Positions 1 through 12,062 of a stretch of 64,000 nt of DNA are shown here, piece by piece (within the stretch, counting starts at the first letter, position 1; every line of letters starts with the position of its first letter). This DNA comes from Ailanthus altissimus (lineage: Eukaryota; Streptophyta; Magnoliopsida; Sapindales; Simaroubaceae), in the NCBI GenBank assembly GCA_946807835.1, contig OX327703.1, positions 7,323,501-7,387,500 of the forward strand, in the 5' to 3' direction. The position numbers were made by a program, and so were the translations under genes. The notes below the pieces were generated by a model. The model saw nothing but the letters and a program-made list of their open reading frames with translations. It was not told the DNA's origin and ran no database searches.

Positions 1-1600
1 ACAAAAGACCCTAGAAGAAACCCTATTAAATTCTGCAGGGGAATCCCTCTATACTAATGCAAATTACCAAGTAGACAGCTTCACATTTGTACTTAAAATG
101 TAAAAAAAAAAACAAAAAAAACTACGACCAAGTAAATTCTTTTTTATGAAAAAATAATATAAATTCTGCAGGAACCTTTAATACTTTTCTTAATTGAAGC
201 TAATTAATATAAATAAAATTAATAAAAAGTAACATGCAAGAACCAAGTCTCTAATTTTCATGCTTTAATAGTATGATCCAAGTAGCATTTAAGCACCCCA
301 ATGTATGACTGTTTTCAATTTGATATCAGTAGATGGCTTAATGCTGAAAGAACAACCTATGAACAACAAAAGGTAGCCAAATCTAGTTCTCAGATTGAAA
401 TTTAAGATCTACCAAAACCTTCCCAACCATTGATTCAGAAGTTGAGCAAAAAGCTCAAGGGACAATTCTCTGAACTCATGGTTAATCACTTGGCTTGAAT
501 ATACTCTGAGATATATAGTGTAAATCATACCATTGTGCATTTCTGAACCAAAATTGAAATAAAGCACTTTCCATACCACTATCTGTGAACAAATATCTAG
601 AAATTCTTTTCTAAAACTTAATACTGAATTCCTGGAGAAAGCTCCCTGATTGATAAATCAAGAACAATAATGATATAGTATAAAGGATTATTTTTGTTTC
701 TTCACCCGTCTGTGTTCACTTTTGCATTAACCATATTGCCTAGAAACAAATCAAGAACCACAACAATATGGCATTATGGACTCTTTTTCTTTATTTGTCT
801 TCACCTCTTTATGTCTCTTTCTGCATCTTACTTGAACTACAATATATTATGGAACCAAGAACAGTTTGCAGGTGTTTCAATTTTCACTCTTTTTTTCGTT
901 TCTGATCGCAGGTTTTCCAACCTGCTTACCCACCAATAAAATTGGCAGCATCTACTAGCTTTGCAAATCATTTCATGTTTTGCAATTGAAATAAAATCAT
1001 TTAAATAACCCCAGGATACTGGAGAAGAAATGGAAGCAGAAAGTAAGAATCACATATATGGCATCCATCCCAAGATTGCTCATCTCACAAAAAATAAAAA
1101 AAATTAAATTCATTTAAGACATGAGTAAATTCCGCCAACTAAAATTTAAAATTAAACTCTCATACTCAAAATTGCATGGAAACGCTTAAGGATTTATTGT
1201 TTACATATACTCTTAAGCGACCTCCTTTAACAAGAATACTGACAGAATCTAAGGTGAAAGGAACGCATTTCGCGTATCACAGTACCTAGTCATGAAGATA
1301 GATTCCCACTAAGGGACAAATATAAACACGCAAGAGGATACAACTAACTTTGCTGTGCACTAGATATGTACATGAGAAATCTTATCTCCTATCCACGCAA
1401 CACTTTTGAAAATCATCAACCAGCATTATAAACATCAAGCTGAGAAAAACTTGGGTGGGATGATACGTGTTTCAGTATCTTTAATATGACTGGACCATTT
1501 CAAAATAAATGTATGAGTGCAGAATTCCATTGGATGGGCACAGATATGTTGTGGTGCACCCATCCCACCTAAGTCCTTTTCCAAGAGTTGAATTCTTATT
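1..1600. other. 3' flank of the first gene; no gene seen
   Basis: The stretch lies downstream of the minus-strand gene that ends at 1601. It is AT-rich and holds only one short open frame (694-939) with no recognisable protein character. The part nearest 1601 should contain the 3' UTR and polyadenylation site, but AATAAA-like words are too common here to choose one. Confidence 0.5.
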
Positions 1601-3478
1601 CTATTGAATCTTTACTTTCTTCAACCCATGCATCAGAGTTTCTATAGATTTATGAATCCTACTGCCATCTGTTTGCCTCACTACCTGGGATGCCTGGTGT
1701 AAATTTTGAATCCCACGTCCCAAACTGGCAATTGAAGGAGCAGCAGGAAGAGATTCAGCAACACATTCAATGCCATCTCCACACACAAGCAGGCCAGTGC
1801 AAGTGGCAATACCACACCCAAATGTTGCCCATGGCAAGACTCCAATCGGTTGTACTCGCCTTTTCCTCATTATTTCATAGAATGCTGTTCTCATTGCTGA
1901 AAAACTGGTCTTCTCAATGGAGGCTATAACACTGTGGGCCACTGTCCTGATTTTCTCAGCAGAAGCAGCTGCCTTCAAAATGGATGATGTATTGGACCCA
2001 GAAGTTGCAAGTCCAGGGGCTACCACTTTAGTCTTGCCTAGGGCCATACCCATTGCCTTATAGGTATGCGTTAAAATAAGCTTAAGTGAAGCAGGAGCTT
2101 TAAATGTTGAAACCTTCATGAAGGTTGATGCAGGAAGAACTTTAGATAGAGATGAAGCTCCTACAGCTGCTGTTGCTCCAGCACCCACTGCCACGACAGG
2201 TTTATTGGATAAAGACCACTTCCTACTTGTGCTAGAAGTTTCTTCATCATCTTCACAGCTTGTGACTAACTGTCCAACCAAATCCTTTACCTCATCAGGA
2301 AGAGGAGTGTTCCAATGTTTCCTAAGCCCAGCTAAGCAACTCGCATCCACTACTGCTACCACAGTCTTAAACTTCTTGGCTTGGCTCTGAAGAGTCTGTG
2401 CAAGTAGCGCATGCGACTTGTCCTCAAGTGGAAGCTCTGAAAAATCAATATTTAGTGAGTTGGGATTCCTCGATTTTTTGATAGGAAGGCGACCGGCTTT
2501 GTTAAGAGCAATTCTCAACCCCTCAACTGCAATCCGAAAAGTGTAAATTTCAGAAATAACCTGAGACTCCACAACTTCGCCTCTGTTCACATCATAAAAC
2601 ATCTTCTGTGCAAAAGCTAAAGCCCTAGCCATTGATGGAAGATCAACAAATACATCATGCAGATCCACAAGTAATGGATAAACAGATTTGGCAAAAGATG
2701 GAACCTGATAACTACCACTAGGCTGAACTTCCTTTGCCCCCATATCCAAACTAGAACCCAGAGGCCTCACTTTCAATCCTAACGAATCCATTTTCGAAGA
2801 TAACAATTTCACCATCCGCGACTCAACATCATTAGTAATGCAAAACCTCCTTGAACTCAAAGACAGAACTGAACCCACTTTCTGTGGAACCAAACTACTT
2901 ACCAAACCTTGAATCTTATTCACATCAACTTCCCCCAAGGGATCATCTGCAACTGGATTTCTAACAAGACGTGATTCAAGCACCATAAAGGACGAACCAA
3001 CCTCTTGGGCCGCCCTCTTGGCAGCAAATAAATGTCCATGAAAACTAATCCCAAAAATCTCCCTCAGAACCAAGTTGCCAGCCACATTCTCATACTTTTC
3101 CCTATTAATCTTATCAACAAAGCATCGTTTAAGGACTCCAAACAATGAAGTGGGAACAGAGTCATCAACATTCTCTCCTAGCTCACTCTCTTCAAACTGT
3201 ATTTCACTCGAATTACCCACTTGTGCCACAACAGCATCCGGCCTCAGTTCCCTAATGAGACACTGAGCATCTAGAGCTGATCTCTCTGATAAATTCTGCG
3301 CAGAGAGTATGTAAATCACAGATTGTGATTCGGCTTCTCTAACGGCAAAAACGAACTCTTTTGTGTGTTCGGGTATTGAAAGTCGCCTAACCAAATCCTT
3401 AGATGCTCTCAAATCATCGTGTTTGAGAAAGGAAAATGGCCATAAATTTTTCAGCTTAGAAACCAACCCAATTGCCAT
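1601..3478 (-). CDS. Conserved plant protein of unknown function, TraB-like N-terminal region
   Basis: A 625-codon uninterrupted frame ending in TAG at 1601-1603. I chose the ATG at 3478, not the frame's first ATG at 3514, because a splice acceptor (TTGAACAG, AG at 3498-3497) lies between them and removes the upstream ATG. Residues 53-86 (IYILSAQNLSERS to ELRPDAVVAQVG) resemble the TraB/PrgY pattern of a beta strand, a Ser/Glu helix and a strand ending RPD-V, but the His of the usual GTAH motif is missing, so this is a weak fold-level suggestion. Residues about 427-445 are Gly/Ala/Val-rich, and about 547-566 form a second hydrophobic, Cys-containing segment; both could be membrane-associated. 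The tail is basic. Base composition and codon use look like an ordinary host gene. Biochemical role is unknown; the existence of the gene is near certain. Confidence 0.88.
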   Translation of the reverse strand: MAIGLVSKLKNLWPFSFLKHDDLRASKDLVRRLSIPEHTKEFVFAVREAESQSVIYILSAQNLSERSALDAQCLIRELRPDAVVAQVGNSSEIQFEESELGENVDDSVPTSLFGVLKRCFVDKINREKYENVAGNLVLREIFGISFHGHLFAAKRAAQEVGSSFMVLESRLVRNPVADDPLGEVDVNKIQGLVSSLVPQKVGSVLSLSSRRFCITNDVESRMVKLLSSKMDSLGLKVRPLGSSLDMGAKEVQPSGSYQVPSFAKSVYPLLVDLHDVFVDLPSMARALAFAQKMFYDVNRGEVVESQVISEIYTFRIAVEGLRIALNKAGRLPIKKSRNPNSLNIDFSELPLEDKSHALLAQTLQSQAKKFKTVVAVVDASCLAGLRKHWNTPLPDEVKDLVGQLVTSCEDDEETSSTSRKWSLSNKPVVAVGAGATAAVGASSLSKVLPASTFMKVSTFKAPASLKLILTHTYKAMGMALGKTKVVAPGLATSGSNTSSILKAAASAEKIRTVAHSVIASIEKTSFSAMRTAFYEIMRKRRVQPIGVLPWATFGCGIATCTGLLVCGDGIECVAESLPAAPSIASLGRGIQNLHQASQVVRQTDGSRIHKSIETLMHGLKKVKIQ

Positions 3479-3790
3479 TACATTAACATCAATAACCTGT
3501 TCAATTATAGACAAAATACGTTTTTAAAAATGACAAATTAATGTAATAAAAACCTAAATTGATTCAGGGTCAATGAAACACAATATCAAACTTTCATCAA
3601 TTAATCAACAACGCTTCATTAAATTGATTGATACAAAAGTAAAATTTAGAAAATGAAACAACGAAAAGAGGATTTTGATTAGCTACCTGGAGGGAATCAG
3701 TGTCTCTTTGCTTGATTCTGTTTTTGTTACTGCTTCGTCAGGAATGCCCTCTGTGCTGTGTTCTGTATTATTTGATTCGGGTTCTTTACC
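3479..3790 (-). promoter_or_regulatory. 5' UTR with one intron, and mini-uORF, of the 625-codon gene
   Basis: Reading the minus strand, a donor CCAG|GTAGCT (exon end at 3687) and an acceptor GAACAG|GTTATT (exon start at 3496) define a 190-bp intron at 3497-3686 in the 5' leader. The second exon then gives 18 leader bases before the start codon at 3478. That short stretch holds a three-codon upstream frame (3489-3478) whose TAA shares its last A with the main ATG. The transcription start is probably near 3750-3790, but no clear TATA box was chosen. Confidence 0.65.
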
Positions 3791-4278
3791 CGGATTCGGA
3801 TACTTCCAGGTCAAAAATCCGGGTCCATACTATGTATTTGAGTAGGACAACACATACCACTTCATTTGCTATATAATTTTTGAATTAAGGTTCTCTCATA
3901 ATCTTAAATTAAGTTTTACTTAAATTTTTAATTTTTTTTATATTTGTCTTGTAATAAGTATGAGTGGTCTAAATATATTTTTTATTATTTTTTTTAATAA
4001 TTATCAATCATATACTAAAATCTTTTTACATATATTTTGTATTTGATATGAATGATTAAATTTATTCTTTTATTTTTTTTCTAATAATCATTAATCTTAT
4101 GCTAATAAAAATTAAGCAAAAATTTAAACAATTACGTGTACTTAAAAAATTAAGTGAAAATTTAATTTTAAAAAAAATTCACATCCATAATTTTTTAGGA
4201 TAAATTTTGAGAATACCATTAAAATTGGATTGTTTTATAAAAAATTTACTTGTAGTTCATTATGAATAAAGAGTCATT
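3791..4278. other. AT-rich intergenic DNA
   Basis: Promoter-side flank of the first gene grading into very AT-rich sequence with no open frame and no repeat I could pair. It ends where homology to the first copia LTR begins. Confidence 0.5.
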
Positions 4279-4816
4279 TGTAGTCACAAATCACAACTAA
4301 ATCTTATTCTTATTTTGACTCAATTGATTTCTTTACGCGAGATTTGAATTCTTACAAGTAAAGAATTTTAGCAAGTAATGACTCTTATTCTAACTAGATT
4401 TAGGATTTCTAAGGTTAGTTTTAACACTATGTAAACTTTGTAATTTCTCATAATTGATATAAAGTACCAAAAGCAACAAGAGAGAGAATAGAGAGCTTAT
4501 GGCACACTTGAGTGATTTGAGTACATAAGAAAGTATGGTATAGATCCTTGGGGCTTTTAGGTATTTAGGTATTTTCTGTAATCTCTTATGAAATATTTTG
4601 GGTACAAAAAAAATTGGAATAAAAGAAACTAGAATCCTTGATCCACAGTAGACGTAGACGGTTTTGCCGAATCATGTATATTAGTGTTTACTTTCTTTTG
4701 TGTGTTATTGATTTTCTCCTTATTTATGTGATCTTTACTTTTCTTGATTGCTTTTGAGTGTAAGACTTTCACAAAACGTTAAGAATTTCTTTGATGTACA
4801 CCAAAAATTCGTAACA
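4279..4816 (+). repeat. 5' LTR (5'-truncated) of the copia element
   Basis: Aligns along its length with 6254-6750, sharing blocks such as GGCACACTTGAGTGAT and GATCC with a GTAGACG-type U5 motif, and ends in AACA directly before the primer-binding site. The first ~130 bp of the family LTR are missing. Confidence 0.8.
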
Positions 4817-4819
4817 AAC

Positions 4820-4831
4820 TGGTATCAGAGT
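4820..4831 (+). other. Primer-binding site (initiator-Met tRNA type)
   Basis: TGGTATCAGAGT sits 3 bp after the LTR end; it differs from the canonical plant TGGTATCAGAGC only in the last base. It fixes the element as plus-oriented. Confidence 0.85.
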
Positions 4832-4839
4832 AGGGTTAG

Positions 4840-5880
4840 ATGAGGAAATCATTCAAAAAAGAGCCCATAGTATAATAGTACTATCTTTGAGTGACGAAGT
4901 TCTAAGGGTGGTGGTTGAAAAGATTACAGCAATGGGCCTTTGGAAAAAGTTTGACATACTATATATGATGAAGTCCTTAGTTAATCTTTTGTATGTGAAG
5001 AAGAGGTTATATCAGTTAGCTATGACTGAGGAAACTTTTATGAGCAACCACGTTGATGCCTAAAGAGATTGTCATTGATCTTAAGACGATAGATATCAAG
5101 ATCCAAGATTAAAGAAAAGGTTATTATCTTGTTGTGTTCTCTTCCTCTAATCTATAAACAGTTTGTAATCACACTCATGTATGGTAGGGAGACTTTATTG
5201 GTAAGTGATGTTAGAACCTCATTGAACTCTAAAGAAAAAAGGAAAAGATCGAAATCTGAGAATATAACAAGGTTAGTTGCAAAGGGGGGAGATGGTAAGA
5301 GAAATCAATAGGGTAGATCTAATAAGTGATACTAGTGTAATAAGGAGAGGCACTTGAAGATATATTGCCTGGGAAAAAGGCAAAATAAAGAAGAGGGGCT
5401 GCAATAGTCTGTGATGAAGACTTAAAAATTGCAGAGTCTTTAGTAACTTTTTGTGAGAAGTATGCTAATAGATAGATACTTGATTTTGGGTATAGTTACC
5501 ATGTGTGTCCAAAAAAGTCCTTAAGGGAAAGAAAATTCTAATGGGGAATGACATAGCTTATAGAGTCATAAGGATTAGTAGTATTAAGGTGAGGATGCAT
5601 GATGGAGAGACTGGAAAGTTACATAGGGTTAGGCATATTTATGGATTTAGGAGAAATATGATGTCCTTAGAAATGTTGGATTAAGATGGATATTCATATA
5701 TTGCAAAAAAAAAAAAATACTAGAAATAAGAAAATTATCTATAGTGATGAGAGGTGAAAAGCACAAAGGGTTATATGTGCTTGTTGGTAATGTTGTAGGG
5801 TTCCAATATGAAGTTGTTAGAGGGATGCTTACTAAGGGACAACATTGGGGTTATACTCCCCGTGGTGATAGGGGTTGAAA
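4840..5880 (+). pseudogene. Copia gag/protease remnant
   Basis: Translated fragments include LSDEVLRVV, GLWKKFD, MMKSLVNLLYVKKRLYQL, SLPLIYKQFV and LMYGRET, the pattern of the UBN2-type copia gag. A broken zinc knuckle follows (CNKERHLKIYC, first Cys lost), then a protease/pre-integrase stretch ending near GEKHKGLYVLVG. The same order is intact in the frame at 24092-25381. Multiple stops and frame changes make it non-functional. Confidence 0.8.
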
Positions 5881-6119
5881 GAAAATGAATGGGAAAGATA
5901 TTGCTAGATATTGTAATGGTGTCAAAGTGGCACTGAAAATTATAATAGGAAAGATATCCAAGGGAAGATGTATTCGTATCTTTGAAGATCAAAGTCATGA
6001 GCCCAAAAGGAGTTAAGTCTTATTAAAGATTTAACTAGTGTTAACGCTAAGTGATAGAGCTTTGAAGTGGATAGATCCTAGTAAAGCTTCTTGGAAGGAT
6101 TTTGAATTAATAAGGGGTT

Positions 6120-6750
6120 TGTTGAAAATTGGTAATTTAAAATCAAGGATGAGTTTTGATTTTGAGATAGAGACTAATGAAGAGTTAGCAAGTAGTCTAA
6201 TATGTGAAGGTCATACTAGGAAGGAGCAAAATAAAAAGCCGAAAACAAGGTACTGTTCATGCGACAACTTATAGGTATCTCCTATTTTGACTCAATTGAC
6301 TTCTTTAAGTTGGATTTAGACTTTTACAAGTAAGGACTCTTATTCCAACTAGGTTTAGGATTTCTAGGGTTAGTATTTACACTATATAAACTATTATAAG
6401 TCCTTATAATTGATATCAAGCATCAAAAGCAATAAGAGAAAGAATAAAGAACTTAAGGCACACTTGAGTGATCTGAGTGCACAAGAAAGTATGATATAGA
6501 TCCTTAAGGCTCTTGGTATTTGGGTACTCCTTGTAATCTCTTGTGGGGTTCTTTTTGTAATCTCTTGGGTACGCCTTATAAGTTAGGATCCTTAATCCCC
6601 GTGGACGTAGGCGGTTTGTCAAATCACGTATATTGGTGTGTGATTAAGTTTCTCCTTATTGGTGTACTCTTTACTTTTTGGTTGCTTGTGAGTGTGAGAC
6701 TTCTACAAAGCTCAAAGGATTTCTTGGGTGTACACCAAAAATCCGCAATA
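6120..6750 (+). repeat. 3' LTR of the copia element
   Basis: Starts TGTTGAAAATTGG just after a purine tract (AATAAGGGG at about 6109-6117) and ends near ATCCGCAATA. Its full length pairs with the inverted solo LTR at 34346-35021, which gives the left boundary. Confidence 0.8.
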
Positions 6751-7912
6751 GTGTGTATAAAACAATTTATGCCTTAGAAAAATTTGAAACTCGATATCTT
6801 CTTTAAATAAAGAAAAATTGGAACTTAAACTGTAAAAAGTTATTTGGATTGAGTTATTATTTGCAGGGAGTTGTTAATTTAGAAGTAATGTATTGTACGA
6901 CAAAATGTTGTGTTCATTATCAAGACTTAATCTTGGGATTAATGGGGGAGACTTAGAACAACGACGATAATAACAACAACAACAATAACAACAAAAAGAG
7001 TGCAACTTTGATTATTATGGAGATCCTCAAATTCATTATCATCATTTTAGTTTCCATAGACTTTAGGTATGTAATATGAATCTCTCCAACAAATAAAACA
7101 AACAGAAATAAATTTCAAGTAATGAAACATTTTTTAAAATGAGAAATTTTTTTCCTTAATACACTTTACAATTGGTATTACATCAATAAATTGGTATTAC
7201 AACAATTAGATTACATTGTATGTCGGATCATCAGGAATAAGTATAACATTGAGCATATCCTACTCATATTATAAGGTTCTCATAAAATGGGAAGAAAATT
7301 TAAGTAAACTTACACTGCTCTAGCATTTGCAAGAGCTCGAATCGTTAAGGCAAGTCCTCAAGTGTTGAAAATGAGAATTATTGATTACCTCAAATTTAAA
7401 AACTATTTGGTATTTCATTTCTGTTAATATTAGTGAAAAATCCCAGGAAGATTTTTATTAGTTTTGAAAAACTACAAACATTTCATATTCTAATAAGAAT
7501 ACTGTCTATTTAAGTAAAGGGATTCTGAAAAATAATCAATCATCAAAAACTATTTTGTAGTTTTAGAAACACCATAACCTTTTTGTAAATTCCTCCAAAA
7601 AATTAATAACAAGAAATTCATGTTGATTGGATTTGGTGCAGCAAAGAGATGATAGAAATTATATCAAGTTTGATGATACTCGAAGCATCTGCTAAGATTG
7701 TTATAACTCTAACACCACAACAGACGCCAAGAAATGTAAACTCCTCTTCTGAAAAATGTGTAAATTTTACAATGAGTTAAAATTTGAAAACGATAAAACC
7801 ATATCCATTTTGCTCATTGAAAAATTTGATCTTCACAACTAGATCACAATTGTATGTAGTGAGGATGTCCATATTATGATATAATTAATTAATTAGTTTA
7901 TTTTATATTCTT
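6751..7912. other. AT-rich DNA between elements
   Basis: No gene. It includes a short AAC/AAT-rich run near 6965-6995. No paired repeat found. Confidence 0.45.
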
Positions 7913-8390
7913 GCAAAAAGTACCTAGTAGGCTTTTTCATTTTAAGATTTTGAGCTGAATTGTACATTGTAGGTTATTTACGAATTTGTATATAATAAGT
8001 TGTGTTATATTAGAATTTTTTTCCTTATAAAATTAGATTTGGTATAGGCATTTACAGCCTATAAATAGGCTTAATTTCTCATTATAAATCATTAACTATT
8101 CAATACACATAATACACAAGATTTTATGCATTTTATCCTTTTTCTCTTGTTTTACAGCTTATAAATAGGCTTAATTTCTCTTGTTTTCCTAGAAGATTCC
8201 AAGCTCTGTGACATGCTCGCTGACAGCCTAGGTGTGAACCTCACTTGCTAACAACCAAGTTTAGCCCCGCCTTACTTGGTTAATCCTTTGTCTCGATTTC
8301 TCTTGAATCAAAAGCGACATCCATCTAGTAGGACACTGAGCATACACGAACCCCAAGTTCGTTTGAAATTTGTATTGCGAACATCTTTTT
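7913..8390 (+). repeat. 5' LTR copy of the Ty3/gypsy element
   Basis: Matches 21115-21320 and about 21505-21635 in direct orientation, including a CCTATAAATAGG TATA region (8058-8069) and the U5-like block around GCGACATCCATCTAGTAG. The middle part (8116-8247) is inverted relative to the other copy. A degenerate primer-site-like stretch follows at about 8394. Confidence 0.65.
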
Positions 8391-9226
8391 GGATGCCTAG
8401 TAGGACCACATTCTTGTATGACTGTAACAACTAGATAGATGGCAAAAAAACAAAACTAGAACAAACGCTACTGGAGGATCCATAGCCATAACTTCACCAT
8501 AAATCAGAAACCCAGTCGATTCTAACCAAGCCGGGGCAAGTTTAGCCAATGCCGAGAAAGACTTGCTGAATTAACAGCTTGAAAAGATTCACCACAATAC
8601 TCTTCCATACCCTAGGCTATTTTTCACGACCGATGTACAAGAGTTGATCACTCAGATCACCCAGAAGAATCAGTAACTCAATACAATGCTTACGAATCAG
8701 ATGGTCACTGTTTTTCGACCATTGATTGAGGATAATCAAAATATAAGTCGAAGTATTTTGAAAAATCTCGAGTCGATGAGGTAAAACCAAACAAAGCTGA
8801 CTGTTCTTCTACAAGGTTACCTGAACCCTGAATACAAAATCCTTGTTGATGGTAGAATCACTAGGCTAACATGCATTACAGTTCCATCAATATCCTTAAG
8901 TAACCTGAGAGGGTTAAGTCTTTAAATTCTTAGGTCCATCAGAACTAATAAGGGAAGATTTTTAGTTATGATCAGTTAGTAACATAATTAATCTGGGGAG
9001 TTTACATTAGTCCATTCCCCAAAACCAAGAGTAAGTTGGCCAATATCAGTTAAGGCCGATACAATTTGGGTCTATAGAATCTGTGTGACTTGTAAGCGGT
9101 TTCGGAGGACTTGAGTTAGATAGAAACATGCTGGCAGAAGCATTGCAGAATATTAGGGGTTAATTTGAGGCTTATGGCACACCCATCTTACAGTAAGCCA
9201 TACCCTTATAGCATTGACATGCTTTT

Positions 9227-10340
9227 GTTAGAGATAGTGCTTACATGCCATTCCATTATACAGTAAATATTTTAATAATAATCGTTAATACATAATTATA
9301 TGGTAAGAAGCTTGTAACTTTTCAGACATTGTAGATCTAAAAGAGTTTAGATCTAATCTAAAAGAGTTTAGATTTGATCTAAAAGAATAAGTCAGAGCTA
9401 AAGTTAGCAATTCTAAAGAGTTAGAACCTTGTCTGAAATAGGGATAAAAACGTGAGAATAATATAGTAATGACATAGTTGTAAAGACTTGTAAATGGTGT
9501 TAAGAAATGTCATTGCGCAATATGTTCTCAAAAATATTATTTCTAATCCATGGTTACTGACACAGGTCGATCAGTATTCCTTTTGAATTAGTGTATATAT
9601 ATATATATCTAAATTGTTCAAATGGTTAGTCATAACAAACCATGGACTTAGCAAAAGTTTGTATAGGTATGCAGGTATTCAGTAAGGACTTAATACTAAA
9701 TAAACTCACAAGAATCTCCAATAGACATCCCATAAAGCAGTCAATTGAGGGTCTTCTCAAGTTGATTAGTATTCGTAATCTTTTGACCTGAGCACCATGG
9801 TAGGCTTGTGAGTGATCTATCATACTTTGGTTTCACACATGTCAGAGACCTTTCATTATCTGACCTTTGAGTATGGTCCAATGCTCATAGAGTTTGATGA
9901 GCGTAGATATGAGATTTGATAGCTCATATGGATAAGTTGTATATCCTGATACTTCAAGATTGTATTTCAAGAAGTTTTGTGGCTATAAGCATAAACCTCA
10001 AAAAAAGAGTTTTTTCATAAGATTAAATAATATTATAAAAGAGTTTGCGGATATTGTTTGTGAAAATATATCTAGAGAAGTTTATAGTCGAGCATATAGA
10101 GATTTGAAGTTGATGATCTATATTTTTGCTCTTCCAATGATATAGGTGATAGAGGGATTAAATAGATATGATTGACCTCAACTTGTATGGTTCAATGCGT
10201 CATTCTATAATATCCATAACGTATGTGTAAAGCATCGTTCATGGTTTTGCAAAAATGTTTCGTAAGATAAACGGGTGTGAACCTAGTGAGTCTCACAATA
10301 TAAAGTGTACTCTTTGAGCACTGGAGTAGTAGGACATATC
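9227..10340 (+). repeat. Copia-like LTR fragment, unit A of a direct repeat
   Basis: Starts TGTTAGAGATAGTGC and is homologous, with many indels, to 10624-10696 + 12063-12217 + 14965-15905 (unit B). Shared blocks include GACATCCCATAAAGC versus GATATCCCATAAAGC and the TTTCACACAT...AGACCTTT region. The unit A and unit B starts are 1,397 bp apart. It carries no coding sequence. Confidence 0.6.
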
Positions 10341-10623
10341 ATACGAATGGATCTGAAAAGATTTCAGAAAGCAGGATACGTTTTAAAACCTTTTGGAAAG
10401 CGATAAACATAATTTGTAAATGTTGCAAACAAATCCCTATTGCATGAAAAAGCAAAATGCACACATGGGATCTATACATGGCCATTTGTGTGACAAATAG
10501 TAGCATGCATAAAGTTGCATGTGACAAATGTCATCCATGCAAAGTACTTGCACGGATAACACAATTGAAACTTATCACTCATGCATTAGCTTACATGTTT
10601 AAAGCTTAGCTTTATGATGGACA

Positions 10624-10696
10624 TGTTAGAAGTGGTGCTTATATGTCATCCAAATTGTATGAATATTAATTATTCAATATTTATACAATAAGCATT
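10624..10696 (+). repeat. Start of unit B copia-like LTR
   Basis: Starts TGTTAGAAGTGGTGC, matching the start of unit A at 9227. It is interrupted after 73 bp by the solo LTR at 10697 and continues at 12063. Confidence 0.55.
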
Positions 10697-12057
10697 TGAT
10701 AAAGGTAAATTTTTCATATATTTTCTCATATTTTTATGTTGATATTTTATTATTTTATGAGAATAGATAGCTATTTATGTGCTTTATTGTTATTTATAGG
10801 GACTAAAATACAAACTTTTCAAAGTATGTGTCCAGTGCCTCAGCGCTACAAGGATTATCGCCCCAGCACTGGAACAGTGATCGAAATAAGAAAAATGACT
10901 TGTTTAAGTCGCATCTGGCGCCCTAGCGCTAAATAGTCACTGCGCCAGCAATAGGCCAGCGCCCCAACGCTAACATCCCACCATTCTAGCAGTGAAGCCT
11001 TTTTCACGTGTCACCCCCAACGACAACTGCATAGCGCCCCAGCGGTAGCGAGAATCTTAGTCCGACGAGAATTGAGATTTTCAAGCTCATATCAATCCTT
11101 ATAAAAAGCCACCCGTTCTCAACCTTTAAGAATCATCCTAGAGCACCCAAGACACATTCAAGAATACCAAGAATACAAAGCACGAGTCTTGGAGAGTAAT
11201 AAGAGTTTAATTGAAGCAACTTTAGATAGAGATTCAAGGCGTTCTTCGGCATTAAGAGTATCTTAGGCAACGCAATTAAGGGTAATTCGACGTCTATATC
11301 GGTTTGCTATTGATTGTATCATGATTCATTATTGTTTTTACTGCTGTTCTCTTGTAGCCATGAGCTAAACTTATTTTCTAGGGTTAATACTTGAACTCAA
11401 TATGTGTGCTTAATTGCCATATCTTTTGAATATTTAATAAACTTAGTTCTTTGATATTCAAATTACTTGATCTTAATGCTTCAATATATCTGGCCAATAT
11501 ATGGTGAATGAATTGGTAATATTATTGATAAACTCGGAAGAGGAATTATAATATTTAGACCTAGGTAATTTGATGCATGATTGTAGAGCAACATTCAATG
11601 TTGCATATGCAAGTTTCAATTTAGGATAAAAATAAACCTAATTGGCATGTATGATCAATAAGATCTAATCTTAATTTATTACAAGTACCATAAAAATATA
11701 GGTATTTGGTAAATTAAGGTATACTTGCATGACCTTGGAAGAGGCTTGTGAATACATTAGTGTCTTGATCAATAACAAAGACTAAGGGAGTTAAATATTA
11801 GAGAATTAATCACTAGAAAGCATATTGAGGGATAATATTAATCCTAGATTTTCTCTACATTGCTATCACTTAATTTTCTTTATATTGTGTTTTGCTTTTA
11901 TATTTTCTACTTTCATTCTTAGATTTTATTTTTCTGAATAATTATTAGGAAGACATAATTTTAGTACTTGGTTAAAAAGAAGAAATTATCCATATGGGTT
12001 CGACATCTGACTTACTTAGTCCCTTTATTACTTGCATACGATAGAAATATCGTATCA
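10697..12057 (+). repeat. Solo LTR with GCATT target duplication
   Basis: Begins TGATAAAGG and ends CGTATCA, with GCATT on both sides (10692-10696 and 12058-12062). It interrupts sequence that is continuous in unit A. It is the same family as 37633-39028: both contain ATATCTGGCCAATAT and TTGATGCATGATT and have a TGATA start and ATCA end. It also holds a GCGCC-rich patch at about 10830-11050 and a Gly/Thr-type U5 region near 11980. No internal genes. Confidence 0.85.
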
Positions 12058-12062
12058 GCATT

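Larger units (their letters stand above)
4279..6750 (+). mobile_element. Copia-type gag-only LTR retrotransposon, decayed
   Basis: Two diverged direct repeats (4279-4816 and 6120-6750) bracket a primer-binding site (4820-4831) and remnants of gag, zinc knuckle and protease. No integrase, reverse transcriptase or RNase H sequence is present; the internal region is only about 1.3 kb. The order gag, protease, then a short 3' module and a purine tract matches the element at 23103-26092, so the loss of pol looks like a shared family feature rather than a private deletion. The left LTR lacks about 130 bp at its 5' end compared with the right one. No target duplication is visible. Many stops and frameshifts show it is old. 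Confidence 0.8.

Noticed and set aside
694..939. 81-codon open frame (plus)
   Set aside because: Low-complexity Phe/Leu/Ser content in AT-rich DNA with no gene-like context; chance frame.
1690..3266. Plus-strand frames at 1690-1929, 2118-2390 and 3075-3266
   Set aside because: They are antisense shadows of the 625-codon gene.
3479..3514. Start of the first gene at the ATG at 3514
   Set aside because: The ATG lies upstream of a good splice acceptor paired with a donor at 3686, so it is probably intronic.
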